Positions 9,239 through 19,344 of a DNA stretch of 64,000 nucleotides are shown piece by piece. The translations under genes and the position numbers were made by a program. The stretch's first letter is position 1. Every line of letters begins with the position of its first letter. The notes below the pieces were generated by a model that saw only the letters and a list, made by a program, of their open reading frames with translations, searched no databases and had not been told where the DNA came from. Source of the DNA: Ruminiclostridium cellobioparum DSM 1351 = ATCC 15832 (GTDB lineage: Bacteria > Bacillota > Clostridia > Acetivibrionales > DSM-1351); the NCBI RefSeq assembly GCF_000621505.1, contig NZ_JHYD01000001.1, positions 62,001-126,000 on the forward strand. The letters are read 5' to 3'.

Positions 9239-9682
9239 ATGAACAAGAATTTTACTAAACAGGAATATTCCAAATACGTCAAAAGTGTTTCACCAAATTC
9301 AAAATTATTTATCAATATAATTAAAGCCTTTGTAGTGGGAGGAAGCATTTGTGTCATAGGTCAGGTGATTTTTAACTGGCTCAAGGGCAGAGGGCTTGAT
9401 CCTGAAATGGTATCAGGGCTTACCAGCACCATAATGATTTTTTTTGGTGCTTTTTTTACTGCCCTGAACATATATGATGAACTCGGCCGCTTTGCGGGAG
9501 CAGGCTCCATTGTCCCTATAACCGGCTTTGCAAATTCTGTGGTATCACCTGCTATGGAATTTAAGACAGAAGGATATATAATGGGCACGGCTGCTAAAAT
9601 GTTTGTTATTGCAGGTCCGGTCATTGTCTTTGGTATTTGTTCATCTGTGCTGGTTGGGATTATTCATTACTTTATATCTTGA
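9239..9682 (+). CDS. spoVAC: Stage V sporulation protein AC
   Basis: SpoVAC is an inner forespore membrane protein needed for dipicolinic acid uptake during sporulation; the B. subtilis protein acts as a mechanosensitive channel. The 147-residue product has several hydrophobic spans (about 27-47, 60-80, 85-105, 118-145) and the family motif AFVVGGSICVIGQ. The ATG follows ACGGAGGGG. It is the first of three consecutive spoVA genes (AC, AD, AE); spoVAA and spoVAB are not seen nearby. Confidence 0.94.
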   Translation: MNKNFTKQEYSKYVKSVSPNSKLFINIIKAFVVGGSICVIGQVIFNWLKGRGLDPEMVSGLTSTIMIFFGAFFTALNIYDELGRFAGAGSIVPITGFANSVVSPAMEFKTEGYIMGTAAKMFVIAGPVIVFGICSSVLVGIIHYFIS

Positions 9683-9698
9683 ATTTGAGGAGTTATCT

Positions 9699-10718
9699 AT
9701 GGCAGAAAAACATTTAGGCAAACAGACGGTATATTTCGCAAAGCCGCCGTCAATCAGGGCTACAGCAAGTATTGTAGGCCCCAAGGAAGGTAAGGGCAAT
9801 CTGAGACAAAGCTTTGATTATATTATTCCTGATGAACTCTGGGGTGAGGACAGCTGGGAAAAGGCCGAAAGCAAGCTGGTAAGGGAAACCCTTGCAAAGG
9901 TCCTTCAAAAGGGCAGTAAGAGCAATGACCAGATTGAATATGTTCTGGCCGGTGACTTACTGAACCAATGTATTGCTGCCAATTATGGCCTCAGAGAAAC
10001 AGATATCCCATTTTTCGGTCTGTTCGGTGCATGCTCTACGATGGCGGAGTCCATGAGCCTTGGAAGCATGCTGATAGACGGCGGTTATGCCGATAATGTC
10101 GTATGTGTTACTTCAAGCCACTTCTGTTCGGCAGAAAGACAATTCAGGTATCCATTGGAGCTGGGAAGCCAGAGGGCTCCCACGTCACAATGGACTGTTA
10201 CCGGCTCGGGAGCGGCTTTATTGACCTCGGAACAGACAGGACCCTTTATAAGGCATGTGACGACAGGAAAAATAAACGATATGGGAATCAAAGACACAAA
10301 CAACATGGGGGCGGCAATGGCTCCGGCGGCAGCAGACACAATCCTTACGCACTTTGCGGATACCGGCCTTGTTCCCGATTATTACGATCTGATTATAACC
10401 GGTGATCTGGGCAAGGTAGGTAAGAAAATATGTCTTGATTTACTTAAAATGAATGGACTTGATATTGAAAACAGATATAATGACTGCGGTGTCATGATTT
10501 TCGACACAAAACAACAGGATACGCATTCGGGAGGCAGTGGCTGCGGTTGTTCGGCCACAGTTTTTGCGGGTTATATATACAAGGAAATAATGAAGGGCAA
10601 TTTAAAAAGGGTGCTGTTTATTGCCACAGGGGCTTTAATGAGTCCTGTCAGCACCCAGCAAAAAGAGTCCATTCCCGGAATAGCCCATGCTGTGGCTATT
10701 CATAGAAGTCTTGATTAA
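9699..10718 (+). CDS. spoVAD: Stage V sporulation protein AD
   Basis: SpoVAD binds dipicolinic acid and has a thiolase-like fold without thiolase activity. The 339 residues include GPKEGKGNLRQSFDY near the N-terminus, FGLFGACSTMAESMSLG near the middle and GSGCGCSATVFAGY near the C-terminus. The frame is open from 9603, but the ATG at 9699 is preceded by TGAGGAG at 9686-9692 and matches the family N-terminus (MAEKHLGKQTVYF), so it is taken as the start. It begins 16 bases after spoVAC. Confidence 0.95.
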   Translation: MAEKHLGKQTVYFAKPPSIRATASIVGPKEGKGNLRQSFDYIIPDELWGEDSWEKAESKLVRETLAKVLQKGSKSNDQIEYVLAGDLLNQCIAANYGLRETDIPFFGLFGACSTMAESMSLGSMLIDGGYADNVVCVTSSHFCSAERQFRYPLELGSQRAPTSQWTVTGSGAALLTSEQTGPFIRHVTTGKINDMGIKDTNNMGAAMAPAAADTILTHFADTGLVPDYYDLIITGDLGKVGKKICLDLLKMNGLDIENRYNDCGVMIFDTKQQDTHSGGSGCGCSATVFAGYIYKEIMKGNLKRVLFIATGALMSPVSTQQKESIPGIAHAVAIHRSLD

Positions 10719-10759
10719 CCCTTATATAATTTTCGTAACGTGTGGATAGGAGAATGCAT

Positions 10760-11116
10760 ATGAGCTATATTAACGCTTTTTTAGTCGGGGGAGCCATTTG
10801 TGCTGTGGGACAGGTGCTGATCGATAAGACAAAACTTACGCCTGCCAGGATACTGGTACTGTTTGTGGTTTCAGGAGTTCTTTTGACCGCATTGGGCATA
10901 TATCAGAAACTGGTGGATTTTGCAGGAGCAGGTGCTACCATACCCCTGACAGGTTTTGGCTATAACCTGGCCAAGGGAGTTTTTAATGAAGTGGATCAGA
11001 CAGGACTGACGGGAGCTCTTACAGGAGGCTTCAAAGCCGCCGCTGCCGGGCTTGGAGCTGTCATAACCTTTGGTTATATCATGTCTGTAGTAGCAAAACC
11101 AAAGGCAAAAAGATAG
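10760..11116 (+). CDS. spoVAE: Stage V sporulation protein AE (SpoVAEb type)
   Basis: This 118-residue membrane protein has three to four hydrophobic spans and the motifs AFLVGGAICAVGQ and PLTGFGYNLAKG, the latter shared in form with SpoVAC. It takes part with SpoVAC and SpoVAD in dipicolinate import. A GTG in frame at 10742 lies upstream, but AGGAG at 10748-10752 points to the ATG at 10760, which also matches homologue N-termini. Confidence 0.93.
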   Translation: MSYINAFLVGGAICAVGQVLIDKTKLTPARILVLFVVSGVLLTALGIYQKLVDFAGAGATIPLTGFGYNLAKGVFNEVDQTGLTGALTGGFKAAAAGLGAVITFGYIMSVVAKPKAKR

Positions 11117-11430
11117 TCATAGCAGCTGTCTCCAAATAAGACAAATGAAATACATTACATGTAACCTCATTTTACGTATTTCCTTTTGCGTATTTTATTT
11201 CATGTATTTCATTTTGTTTTAGTTTTGCGGCAGCTTATTTTTGTTTCCAATATATAAATTTTTATGAAACAATGTCAAATAATACAGCAAATTACACAAA
11301 ATTCTGCATAATATAAGGATTTTTGAAAAAAATATAGAATTTTGTATAAAAATTATATATAATTAGGTATGGTTTTTATTCATACAGTTTAAAAGACAAT
11401 TTAATCTATGAAAAAATAAGGTGGATAAAG
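11117..11430. other. AT-rich intergenic region between spoVAE and cheX-like gene
   Basis: No ORF is supported. An inverted repeat pairs 11141-11155 (ACAAATGAAATACAT) with 11202-11217 (one extra T), and could end the spoVA transcript, although no clean T-run follows. The rest is very AT-rich, including a TATAAT-like sequence near 11358 that may be part of the promoter of the next gene. Confidence 0.4.
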
Positions 11431-11895
11431 ATGAATATTGAATACATAAACCCATTCATTGAGGCTAGTCAGACTGTATTAAAACAAGTGGCTAATGTTG
11501 ATGCAAAATTAGGCAAAGTTTTTCTGAAGTCTGCTCCTTACAGGGGTGAAGCAATTTTAATTATAGTTGGCATTACAGGAAAAATAAGAGGACAGGCCGT
11601 ATTTACCATGACAAAACCTGTTGCGTTTAAGATAGCATCGGCCATGATGTTCGGCATGCAGGTGGAAGAGTTGAATGAGATATCAAAGAGCGCGCTGTCC
11701 GAACTTACCAATATGATTTTAGGAAACACTGCTACCATACTTTATAATAAAGGAATAGGTATTGAGATAACTCCTCCTTCGCTGCTGCTTGGAGAAAATC
11801 TTCAGATATCCCCTTCAAAAATGAAGACCATCTGTATACCGCTTTATTTGAATGATGAGGAAGTTCTGGAAATAGACATATCGGTAGAAGATTAA
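11431..11895 (+). CDS. cheX: CheX-type chemotaxis phosphatase
   Basis: CheX dephosphorylates CheY-P in the cytoplasm. The 154-residue protein has the CheC/CheX/FliY signature: SALSELTNMILGNTATIL supplies the catalytic ExxN pair, followed by PPSLLLG about two dozen residues later. AAGGTGG stands before the ATG. No other chemotaxis genes are adjacent and the gene is flanked by its own terminator, so it appears monocistronic. CheX-fold proteins also act on other response regulators, so a chemotaxis role is likely but not certain. Confidence 0.85.
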   Translation: MNIEYINPFIEASQTVLKQVANVDAKLGKVFLKSAPYRGEAILIIVGITGKIRGQAVFTMTKPVAFKIASAMMFGMQVEELNEISKSALSELTNMILGNTATILYNKGIGIEITPPSLLLGENLQISPSKMKTICIPLYLNDEEVLEIDISVED

Positions 11896-11942
11896 GATTT
11901 GATTATGTTATAAATAAAATGTTAAAATATATCCAGTATATT

Positions 11943-11968
11943 AAAAAGATGGTTCATACCATCTTTTT
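11943..11968 (+). terminator. Rho-independent terminator after cheX
   Basis: An 11-bp perfect stem AAAAAGATGGT / ACCATCTTTTT with loop TCAT; the 3' arm supplies the T-run. Confidence 0.85.
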
Positions 11969-12026
11969 CTGTTGAGCAAATTTTTACTGAATTTATACTT
12001 TTAGTTCCATGAAAGGAGTTATTTTA

Positions 12027-12521
12027 ATGCCGCTTAATATTGTTCTGGTTGAACCGGAAATACCCCAGAACACAGGAAACATTGTAAGAACCTGTGCTGC
12101 AACGGGAGCTGTTTTGCATCTGGTGGGCCCGCTTGGGTTTTCAATAGAAGATAGATATCTCAAAAGAGCAGGACTGGATTATTGGGAGGAAGCACAAATA
12201 AAGTACTATGACAGCCTGCAGGATTTTTTGAAACAGCATGGGGAAGGGCGGCTCTATTATTCCACCACAAAAGCTGTTCATAATTACTGCGATGTAACCT
12301 ATGAAGAGGACTGTTTCATACTTTTTGGAAAGGAAACGGCGGGTCTGCCGGAGGAATTACTGAAGGATAACAGGGAAACCTGTATAAGGATTCCCATGAA
12401 AGAGGGAATAAGGTCCTTGAATCTGTCAAATTCAGTGGCTATAGTTGTCTATGAAACTTTGCGGCAGAGGAATTTTGAAAACCTTAAGACCGAGGGGAAA
12501 ATGGTCAAATACGATTGGTAA
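12027..12521 (+). CDS. trmL: tRNA (cytidine/uridine-2'-O-)-methyltransferase TrmL
   Basis: This SPOUT-class methyltransferase adds the 2'-O-methyl group at wobble position 34 of tRNA-Leu isoacceptors. Seen: EPEIPQNTGNIVRTCAATG at the N-terminus, ILFGKETAGLPEELL and the knot segment RSLNLSNSVAIVVYE. The frame opens at 12009, but the ATG at 12027 sits eight bases after AAGGAG (12013-12018) and gives the usual MPLNIVLVEPEIPQN start, making 164 residues. Confidence 0.93.
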   Translation: MPLNIVLVEPEIPQNTGNIVRTCAATGAVLHLVGPLGFSIEDRYLKRAGLDYWEEAQIKYYDSLQDFLKQHGEGRLYYSTTKAVHNYCDVTYEEDCFILFGKETAGLPEELLKDNRETCIRIPMKEGIRSLNLSNSVAIVVYETLRQRNFENLKTEGKMVKYDW

Positions 12522-12670
12522 TGGATTTAGTGTAATTATTAGTGTAATTAATTATAAGCATTTAATTAATAAAATTAATTTTTACAGGATATGCTACTGT
12601 TAATAAATGATTAAAACTGTGATAAATATAAAAAAATGGGTATATTATAAGTGAAGATTACCCTTTACCA

Positions 12671-12865
12671 AAGTCAATTACGGTTCAAAGCCTTCGCCTT
12701 CCAGGAGAATTATGCTTTCAAGCTGGCTTTGAACGCAGTTTGGGTTTGAATTTGATTTTGACTTCAGGAGGCTTTAGCCTCAAATATCGGCTTTCAGCCG
12801 ATAGTAATTGACTTATATTAAGCCGTGGGGCAATTCAAGCTTATACTGCTTGTACTGCCCAAATT
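12671..12865 (+). ncRNA. Candidate structured RNA (multibranch fold), unassigned
   Basis: There is no ORF in this 418-bp gap (12522-12939), but the sequence folds compactly. P1 is AAGTCAATTAC 12671-12681 with 12804-12814 (11 bp perfect). Enclosed are P2 GTTCAAAGCC 12683-12692 with 12725-12734 (10 bp), P3 GAGGC 12768-12772 with 12777-12781 (TTTA loop), and P4 ATCGGC 12786-12791 with 12797-12802. A further hairpin follows: GGGCA and CAAGC arms within 12828-12860. Strand is assumed from the neighbours. No known riboswitch family is recognised; clostridial orphan RNA families such as raiA are candidates to test. There is no T-run terminator directly after it, and the downstream peptidase lies about 75 bases further on. 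Confidence 0.55.
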
Positions 12866-12939
12866 TGGCGTGCAGGCATATCAGAAGTATTTTAATAAAA
12901 AATAGGGATAAGTAGAAAAAATTTAAGGAGTGGGTCGGA

Positions 12940-14052
12940 TTGGTAAATAGAAACAGAATGGTTGATGAATTTGTTGAATTGGTCAGGATAGACAGTTTGT
13001 CACTGAAAGAGAGACAAATGTGCGATACCCTGAAACGGAAACTGACAGAACTTGGGTATCAGCCCGTTGAAGATGATGCCGGTCAAAAGCTCGGAGGCCA
13101 GTGCGGTAATATTATATGCACGGTAAAAGGCAGCAGGGATGTTCCGGCTGTCCTGATAACAGCCCATATGGATACTGTAGTTCCCGGGATAGGCAAAACG
13201 CCTGTCATAGAAGGGGATATAATCAAAAGTGACGGTACCACAATACTCGGAGGGGACGATGCAGCCGGTATTGCTGTAATACTGGAAACTTTAAAGGTAA
13301 TAAAGGAGCAGGGTGTTTCCCACGGAGATATCCAGATTGCATTTACAATTGGAGAGGAAATGGGTCTGCTGGGCGCCAAGAATCTGGACTACAGCAGGAT
13401 TTATGCCAAATACGGCTTTATATTGGACAGTGATGGCAGGATTGGCTGTGCTGCAGTCAAAGCGCCATCCCAGAACAAGATACATGCTGTTATTAAAGGA
13501 AAGGCCGCACATGCAGGTATGGAACCTGAAAACGGAGTAAGTGCCTTTTCCATCATGGCAGATGCAATTTCATCCATGAAACTCGGAAGGATAGATGAAG
13601 AAACAACAGCCAACATAGGTACGGTGCATGGCGGTGTTGCAACAAATATAGTTTGCGACAGGGTAGAGATAGACGGGGAAGCCAGAAGCCGTGATGAATC
13701 AAAGCTTCAGGCGCAAACCGAGCATATGCGCGAGTGTTTTGTGAAGGCGGCCGAAAAATGGGGCGGCAAGGTAGAATTTATTTCGGAAATTGAATATCCG
13801 GCATTTAATATATCCAGGGAATCTGAAATTATCAAGATTTTGGAAAGTGCTGCCGCTGAAAGCGGTTTTGCTTTTGAGGCCGTAACTACAGGCGGAGGAA
13901 GCGATACCAATATAATAAATTCAAAAGGGATTCAGGCTGTGGACTTGAGTGTTGGCATGACGAAGGTTCATAGTGTGGACGAACAAATATCAATTACCGA
14001 TATGGAGAATGCCGTATTGTTTTTAATTTCAATATTGAAGAATATTAGGTAA
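12940..14052 (+). CDS. M20-family metallopeptidase, PepT-like
   Basis: This 370-residue dinuclear zinc peptidase is of the tripeptide aminopeptidase / PepT-like type. Seen: metal ligand AHMDTVVPG, GGDDAAGIAV, the catalytic GEEMGLLGAKNLD, and GKAAHAGMEPENGVSA from the dimerisation domain. It should act on small peptides in the cytoplasm. The start is TTG, nine bases after AAGGAG at 12925-12930. It lies downstream of the candidate structured RNA, which may be its leader. The exact substrate cannot be read from sequence. Confidence 0.88.
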   Translation: MVNRNRMVDEFVELVRIDSLSLKERQMCDTLKRKLTELGYQPVEDDAGQKLGGQCGNIICTVKGSRDVPAVLITAHMDTVVPGIGKTPVIEGDIIKSDGTTILGGDDAAGIAVILETLKVIKEQGVSHGDIQIAFTIGEEMGLLGAKNLDYSRIYAKYGFILDSDGRIGCAAVKAPSQNKIHAVIKGKAAHAGMEPENGVSAFSIMADAISSMKLGRIDEETTANIGTVHGGVATNIVCDRVEIDGEARSRDESKLQAQTEHMRECFVKAAEKWGGKVEFISEIEYPAFNISRESEIIKILESAAAESGFAFEAVTTGGGSDTNIINSKGIQAVDLSVGMTKVHSVDEQISITDMENAVLFLISILKNIR

Positions 14053-14097
14053 TTAACAGATTTACTGCATTGCGTCGGAAAACATTAGGGGGATTTG

Positions 14098-15012
14098 GTG
14101 TTGCACATAACAACTTTGAAAGTTTCAGAAATAAACATAGATGATAAGCAGTGCTTCGACAGGTATTTCAAAATAGCCGATTTAAGGGTATCCGAGATGA
14201 ATTTTACGAATTTCTTCATGTGGAGGGATTACTACAAAATACAATATAGCATAGTAAATGATTTTTTATGCATAATATCAATTATGGATAAGGATCAGCC
14301 TTTTTGCTTTTTTCCTATCGGAGATTACGGCAGAACGGACGAGCTGAGGTGTACACTTTATATTTTGAGAGAATACTTTTCGGAGATGGGATGGAATTTT
14401 AAGCTGAAGAGAGTTTCATCCGAACAGGCCGCTGTTTTCAAGTCACTGGGCTTCTGTTATAATTCCACTGAGGACAGGGACAACTATGACTATCTATACT
14501 CGGTAACAAGTCTTTCAACCCTGGCAGGTAAAAAGCTTGACGGAAAAAGAAATCACATTAACAAGTTCAAAAAGCTCTATACCTTTGAGTATGAAGAAAT
14601 CACCGAGAGCAATATTTCAGACTGCAAAACCATACTGGAAAACTGGTGTATTCAGAGAAACTATACCGAACAGGACAGCCTTGTGGCAGAAAGAAAAGCA
14701 AATCTCGATCTGCTTGACAATTACAAGCTTTTGGGCTTAAAGGGTGCAATCATAAAGGTGGATGGAATACCGCAGGCTTTTACTGCCGGTGAGCAGCTGA
14801 ACAGTGATACGGTTGTAATTCACATAGAAAAGGCAAATGCTGACATACATGGGCTCTATCCACTAATAAACCAGCAGTTTATTGCCAATGAATGGACTCA
14901 TATGGAATTTGTAAACCGCGAACAGGATTTGGGCCTGGAAGGCTTGAGAAAAGCCAAGTTATCCTATAATCCTGTCAGCTTTGTAGAAAAGTGTGTAATT
15001 GAACTTTGTTAA
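14098..15012 (+). CDS. DUF2156 / phosphatidylglycerol lysyltransferase C-terminal-like protein
   Basis: This protein of about 304 residues has the double-GNAT fold organisation of DUF2156: RVSEMNFTNFFMWRDYYKIQYSI in the N-terminal half, GKKLDGKRNHINKFKK in the middle and EFVNREQDLGLEGLRKAKLSYNP near the C-terminus. Relatives are the catalytic part of MprF (aminoacyl transfer to phosphatidylglycerol), but this one lacks the membrane flippase part. Its substrate is unknown. The start is uncertain: TTG 14095, GTG 14098 and TTG 14101 all follow TTAGGGGGA; 14098 is a compromise. Confidence 0.85.
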   Translation: MLHITTLKVSEINIDDKQCFDRYFKIADLRVSEMNFTNFFMWRDYYKIQYSIVNDFLCIISIMDKDQPFCFFPIGDYGRTDELRCTLYILREYFSEMGWNFKLKRVSSEQAAVFKSLGFCYNSTEDRDNYDYLYSVTSLSTLAGKKLDGKRNHINKFKKLYTFEYEEITESNISDCKTILENWCIQRNYTEQDSLVAERKANLDLLDNYKLLGLKGAIIKVDGIPQAFTAGEQLNSDTVVIHIEKANADIHGLYPLINQQFIANEWTHMEFVNREQDLGLEGLRKAKLSYNPVSFVEKCVIELC

Positions 15013-15040
15013 ATTATTATTAATTTAGGAGTTTACACTA

Positions 15041-15069
15041 TTGAAAATGTTTTTGAAATATTATAGAAT
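15041..15069 (+). promoter_or_regulatory. Sigma-A-type promoter of the GAPDH gene
   Basis: TTGAAA (15041-15046) and TAGAAT (15064-15069) are separated by exactly 17 bases, each matching five of six consensus positions. A leader of about 110 bases to the ATG follows. Confidence 0.5.
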
Positions 15070-15174
15070 TAATTTTGGTTTAGGAAATTGAAACCAGTTA
15101 TTATGTTGATAAGCATTAATTTGCTTGGTTAAGGGACGAGTAAATATCGTTTCCAATAATAATAAAAAACTTAG

Positions 15175-16197
<1,023 letters not shown>

Positions 16198-16233
16198 TTA
16201 AAATTGATTTTTTAATTAGAACATAAATTAAAA

Positions 16234-16270
16234 CATAAAAGGTCTGCGGCATAGCTGCAGACCTTTTATG
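16234..16270 (+). terminator. Terminator of the GAPDH gene
   Basis: A perfect 14-bp stem pairs 16234-16247 (CATAAAAGGTCTGC) with 16257-16270, with a nine-base loop; T-rich on the 3' arm. Confidence 0.85.
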
Positions 16271-16475
16271 TTTTGCCAGTCCATGCAGCCCTGTAATGTG
16301 TGAAATTCATATGCTGAATACACTATAGACGGCTTTTTATACGGTTAATGGAGGTCATATTTATAACCAAGTACTAATATCTAGTTTTAATTTCCTCTAA
16401 ATTGTGTTATACTTATATAAAAATGAATTTAATTTAACATTTTAATAAATCATTAAGAGTAACAGGAGGTTTTTT

Positions 16476-17663
16476 ATGATCGTAGCTCCAAAATTCAGAG
16501 GGTTTATTTGTACCACTTCCCATCCTGCCGGTTGCGAATACAATGTAAGACAGCAGGTCGAGTATGTGAAACAGCAGAAGAAAATCCCCGGTGCTAAAAA
16601 AGTACTTGTTATCGGTGCCTCAACAGGCTATGGACTTTCCTCAAGAATAGCTGCTGCTTTTGGCTGCGGTGCGGCTACAATCGGATTGTTTTTTGAGAGA
16701 CCTGCCTCCGGCAGCAAGACTGCATCGGCAGGCTGGTACAACTCGGCAGCTTTTGAAAAGCTCGCAAAGGAAGAAGGCCTGTATGCAAAAAGTATAAACG
16801 GTGATGCCTTCTCAAATGAGATAAAGCAGCAAACAATCGATTTGATAAAGAAGGATCTCGGCAAGGTTGATCTGGTCATATACAGTATAGCTTCCCCCAG
16901 GAGGACACATCCTGTTACAGGCGAAGTATTTAATTCGGTCTTAAAGCCCATCGGTGCTCCATGTACTGTAAAAACCGTTGATTTTCATTCCAAGCAGGTT
17001 TCCGAAACAACAATAGAACCTGCCGTCGAAGAAGAGATCAGGCAAACGGTGGCGGTAATGGGCGGCGAAGACTGGGCCATGTGGATGAATGCACTGAAGG
17101 AGGCCGATGTACTGGAACAGGGGGCTGTTACAATAGCATATACTTATGTGGGGCCCGACATGACCCATGCCATTTACAGAAAGGGTACGATTGGAAGAGC
17201 AAAGGATGATCTTGAGGCCACTGCCGGAAAAATAACGGAGAATTTGAACAGTATCGGCGGAAACGCGTACGTATCAATAAATAAGGCCGTGGTAACACAG
17301 GCAAGTGCTGCTATTCCCGTAATATCCATATATATCAGTGTCTTATTCAAGGTAATGAAAGAGATGAACATTCATGAGGGTACTATTGAACAAATGTACA
17401 GGATGTTGAGCGACAGAGTGTATTCCGGAAATTTAAAGCTGGACGGCAAGGGCCGTATTTGTATGGATGACTGGGAAATGCGCCCTGAAGTTCAGGCTCA
17501 GGTGGCGAAATATTGGGCTGAGGCAAATAATGAAAACATCACTGAAATATCTGATGTGGAAGAATACAGAAAAGAATTTTTCAGGCTTTTCGGCTTCGAG
17601 TTTGATGGTGTTGACTACGGCCAGGATGTTGATGTTGATGTTAAAATTGCAAGCATTCAATAA
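16476..17663 (+). CDS. fabV: Trans-2-enoyl-CoA reductase (NADH), FabV/Ter family
   Basis: This 395-residue NADH-dependent enoyl-ACP/CoA reductase shows the long NAD-binding loop GASTGYGLSSRIAAAFG near residue 48 and the catalytic Tyr-x8-Lys arrangement in YVGPDMTHAIYRKGTIGRAK near residue 235. Ter/FabV enzymes reduce crotonyl-CoA or enoyl-ACP irreversibly. It stands alone rather than in a fatty-acid cluster, so it may serve either lipid synthesis or an acyl-CoA sink. AGGAGG precedes the ATG, and an extended -10 (TGTTATACT at 16405-16413) could be its promoter. Confidence 0.93.
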   Translation: MIVAPKFRGFICTTSHPAGCEYNVRQQVEYVKQQKKIPGAKKVLVIGASTGYGLSSRIAAAFGCGAATIGLFFERPASGSKTASAGWYNSAAFEKLAKEEGLYAKSINGDAFSNEIKQQTIDLIKKDLGKVDLVIYSIASPRRTHPVTGEVFNSVLKPIGAPCTVKTVDFHSKQVSETTIEPAVEEEIRQTVAVMGGEDWAMWMNALKEADVLEQGAVTIAYTYVGPDMTHAIYRKGTIGRAKDDLEATAGKITENLNSIGGNAYVSINKAVVTQASAAIPVISIYISVLFKVMKEMNIHEGTIEQMYRMLSDRVYSGNLKLDGKGRICMDDWEMRPEVQAQVAKYWAEANNENITEISDVEEYRKEFFRLFGFEFDGVDYGQDVDVDVKIASIQ

Positions 17664-17682
17664 TTACAATAATTAATGGTGG

Positions 17683-18186
17683 CTATTTTTTATTGTCAAA
17701 TTTTATAATTTCTCCGGTTATGGAATGTCCATCCACCCTTAAAATTCCAAAGCTGTATTTTTCCTGACGTCTCTTATCCATGGCCGAGCCGGGATTAAAG
17801 TAAAGGATTCCATTTGCAGTGGTGTTGTACGGGATATGGCTGTGGCCGAATACCACGCAATTTACATTTTCGCCATTGAATGCCTTTTTGGCACTTTCAG
17901 CCGCAGTTCTTCCGGGGTGATGACCATGTATAATGCCTATCCTGCAGTCCTCAATTTCAAGAATCCTTCTTGAGGGCAGCATTGCCTCCAGATATTCATC
18001 GTCATTATTCCCTGAAACTGCATATACGTGAGCGATTTCTTCAAGTTCGTATATAACGTAGTCCCTGCAAATGTCCCCTGCATGGATTATCATATCAACT
18101 CCGGCAAGCTCCCCCAGCAAAAATTCGGGGAGCTTATGACCCCTTCTTGGTATATGGGTATCTGCAATTACCCCTATTTTTTTCAT
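17683..18186 (-). CDS. Metallophosphodiesterase, YfcE/MJ0936 family
   Basis: This 167-residue calcineurin-like phosphoesterase has all five metal motifs: ADTHIPRRG, HAGDI, GNNDDE, IIHGHHPG and FGHSHIP, with a late NPGS. Small relatives cleave phosphodiester model substrates; the in vivo substrate is unknown. The frame extends further upstream, but the start at 18186 (MKKIGVIADTH) follows a strong CAGGAGG and removes a non-conserved extension. It is convergent with fabV, with only about 20 bases between stops. Confidence 0.9.
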   Translation of the reverse strand: MKKIGVIADTHIPRRGHKLPEFLLGELAGVDMIIHAGDICRDYVIYELEEIAHVYAVSGNNDDEYLEAMLPSRRILEIEDCRIGIIHGHHPGRTAAESAKKAFNGENVNCVVFGHSHIPYNTTANGILYFNPGSAMDKRRQEKYSFGILRVDGHSITGEIIKFDNKK

Positions 18187-18247
18187 AAACGGCCTCCTGA
18201 ACAGCAAAACAATTTAGTATATACGTATATGCCTGCTTATTGGGTAT

Positions 18248-19126
18248 CTACTTACCGTTTCTGATCCGGGTCGGAGTTGTTTCGGTAAGCTGCTTGAATA
18301 TTTTATTATAGTTTGCCAGGTTGTTAAAACCGCAGTCCATGGCTATCTGAGCCACCGAAAAATCAGTTTCACGCAGCATTTCAATAGACTTGGAAATACG
18401 CATTTTGTTAAGGTATTCTATGGGTGTAAAGCCGGTTGACTGCTTGAAAAAGGTTGAAAAATAGTTGGGGGACATATATGCCAGTTCTGCAAGGGTGTGC
18501 AGCTCTATTTTCTGTGAATAGTTCCCGTTTATATAGTCAAACACCTTTTCCAGTTTCTCCAGCCTTTTACTTTTGGAGGTGATGCTTTCGGTGCTTTTGC
18601 TGGAATCCTGGTAATGCCTGATAAGATAGGTAATAATATGGAGCAGCTTGGCTTTGATCATAAGCTTGTAGCCCACGGTTTTATTTACGTATTCGTCTTC
18701 AATCTCGGACAGCATTGCAAAAATTTTCCGGCCTATTTCACTTTTACTGTCAATTTTATTATTGAAATTGGAGCTTCTTTCAAAAAAAGGTTCCATGTAG
18801 TTGTAATCAAAAAGACTTTCGGAAGACCAGACCAGCTGAGGTTCAAACATTACTACAGGCATGACCATATTAACGGGGGGCAGGACCTCCATATAATGGG
18901 GTTCGATATTATTGATAACCACTATATCTCCCTCGTTCATCTCATAGGTTCTGTTTTCAACATAATATATACCCTTGCCCTTTTTTACAAAAGCTATTTC
19001 AAGATAATTATGCCAATGGAAGGTATGATTCATGCAATAAAAAGGTTCCATATCGGTAAACTTAATACTGAATGGAAAATCCATTGGAAAGGATTTGGGC
19101 TTATAGACTTTTGATACTTCCATCAT
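18248..19126 (-). CDS. AraC-family transcriptional regulator, divergent from gal genes
   Basis: The protein has an N-terminal cupin sugar-sensing domain (HWHNYLEIAFVKKGKGIYYVENR near residue 35) and a C-terminal AraC double helix-turn-helix (LAELAYMSPNYFSTFFKQSTGFTPIEYLNKMRISKS, then VAQIAMDCGFNNLANYNKIFKQ). The start at 19126 is set by GGAG six bases upstream on the minus strand; an in-frame ATG further upstream lacks such a site. It is transcribed away from galT-galK-galE across about 220 bp, so control of galactose use is the obvious guess. Confidence 0.9.
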   Translation of the reverse strand: MMEVSKVYKPKSFPMDFPFSIKFTDMEPFYCMNHTFHWHNYLEIAFVKKGKGIYYVENRTYEMNEGDIVVINNIEPHYMEVLPPVNMVMPVVMFEPQLVWSSESLFDYNYMEPFFERSSNFNNKIDSKSEIGRKIFAMLSEIEDEYVNKTVGYKLMIKAKLLHIITYLIRHYQDSSKSTESITSKSKRLEKLEKVFDYINGNYSQKIELHTLAELAYMSPNYFSTFFKQSTGFTPIEYLNKMRISKSIEMLRETDFSVAQIAMDCGFNNLANYNKIFKQLTETTPTRIRNGK

Positions 19127-19265
19127 ATTATGCTCCATTCTATAAATATAATTATTAAATCGTAAAATAGTATCAAAAAACAATAAAATAATCAGAGAAG
19201 TAAAGTTGTTCTTTATATATAATGATATTATAAAATTGCGGTAAATAAAAGATTTTCTGACAATA

Positions 19266-19294
19266 TTGCATAAACAATAACTACATGCTATGAA
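19266..19294 (+). promoter_or_regulatory. Possible galT promoter
   Basis: TTGCAT (19266-19271), 17 bases, then TATGAA (19289-19294): four of six matches in each hexamer, as expected for an activator-dependent promoter. It lies in the AraC-galT intergenic region. Confidence 0.3.
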
Positions 19295-19344
19295 GTTTTA
19301 TTCGCAGAAAATTAATCATAAAATAACAGAAGGGTGGAGTTGGA

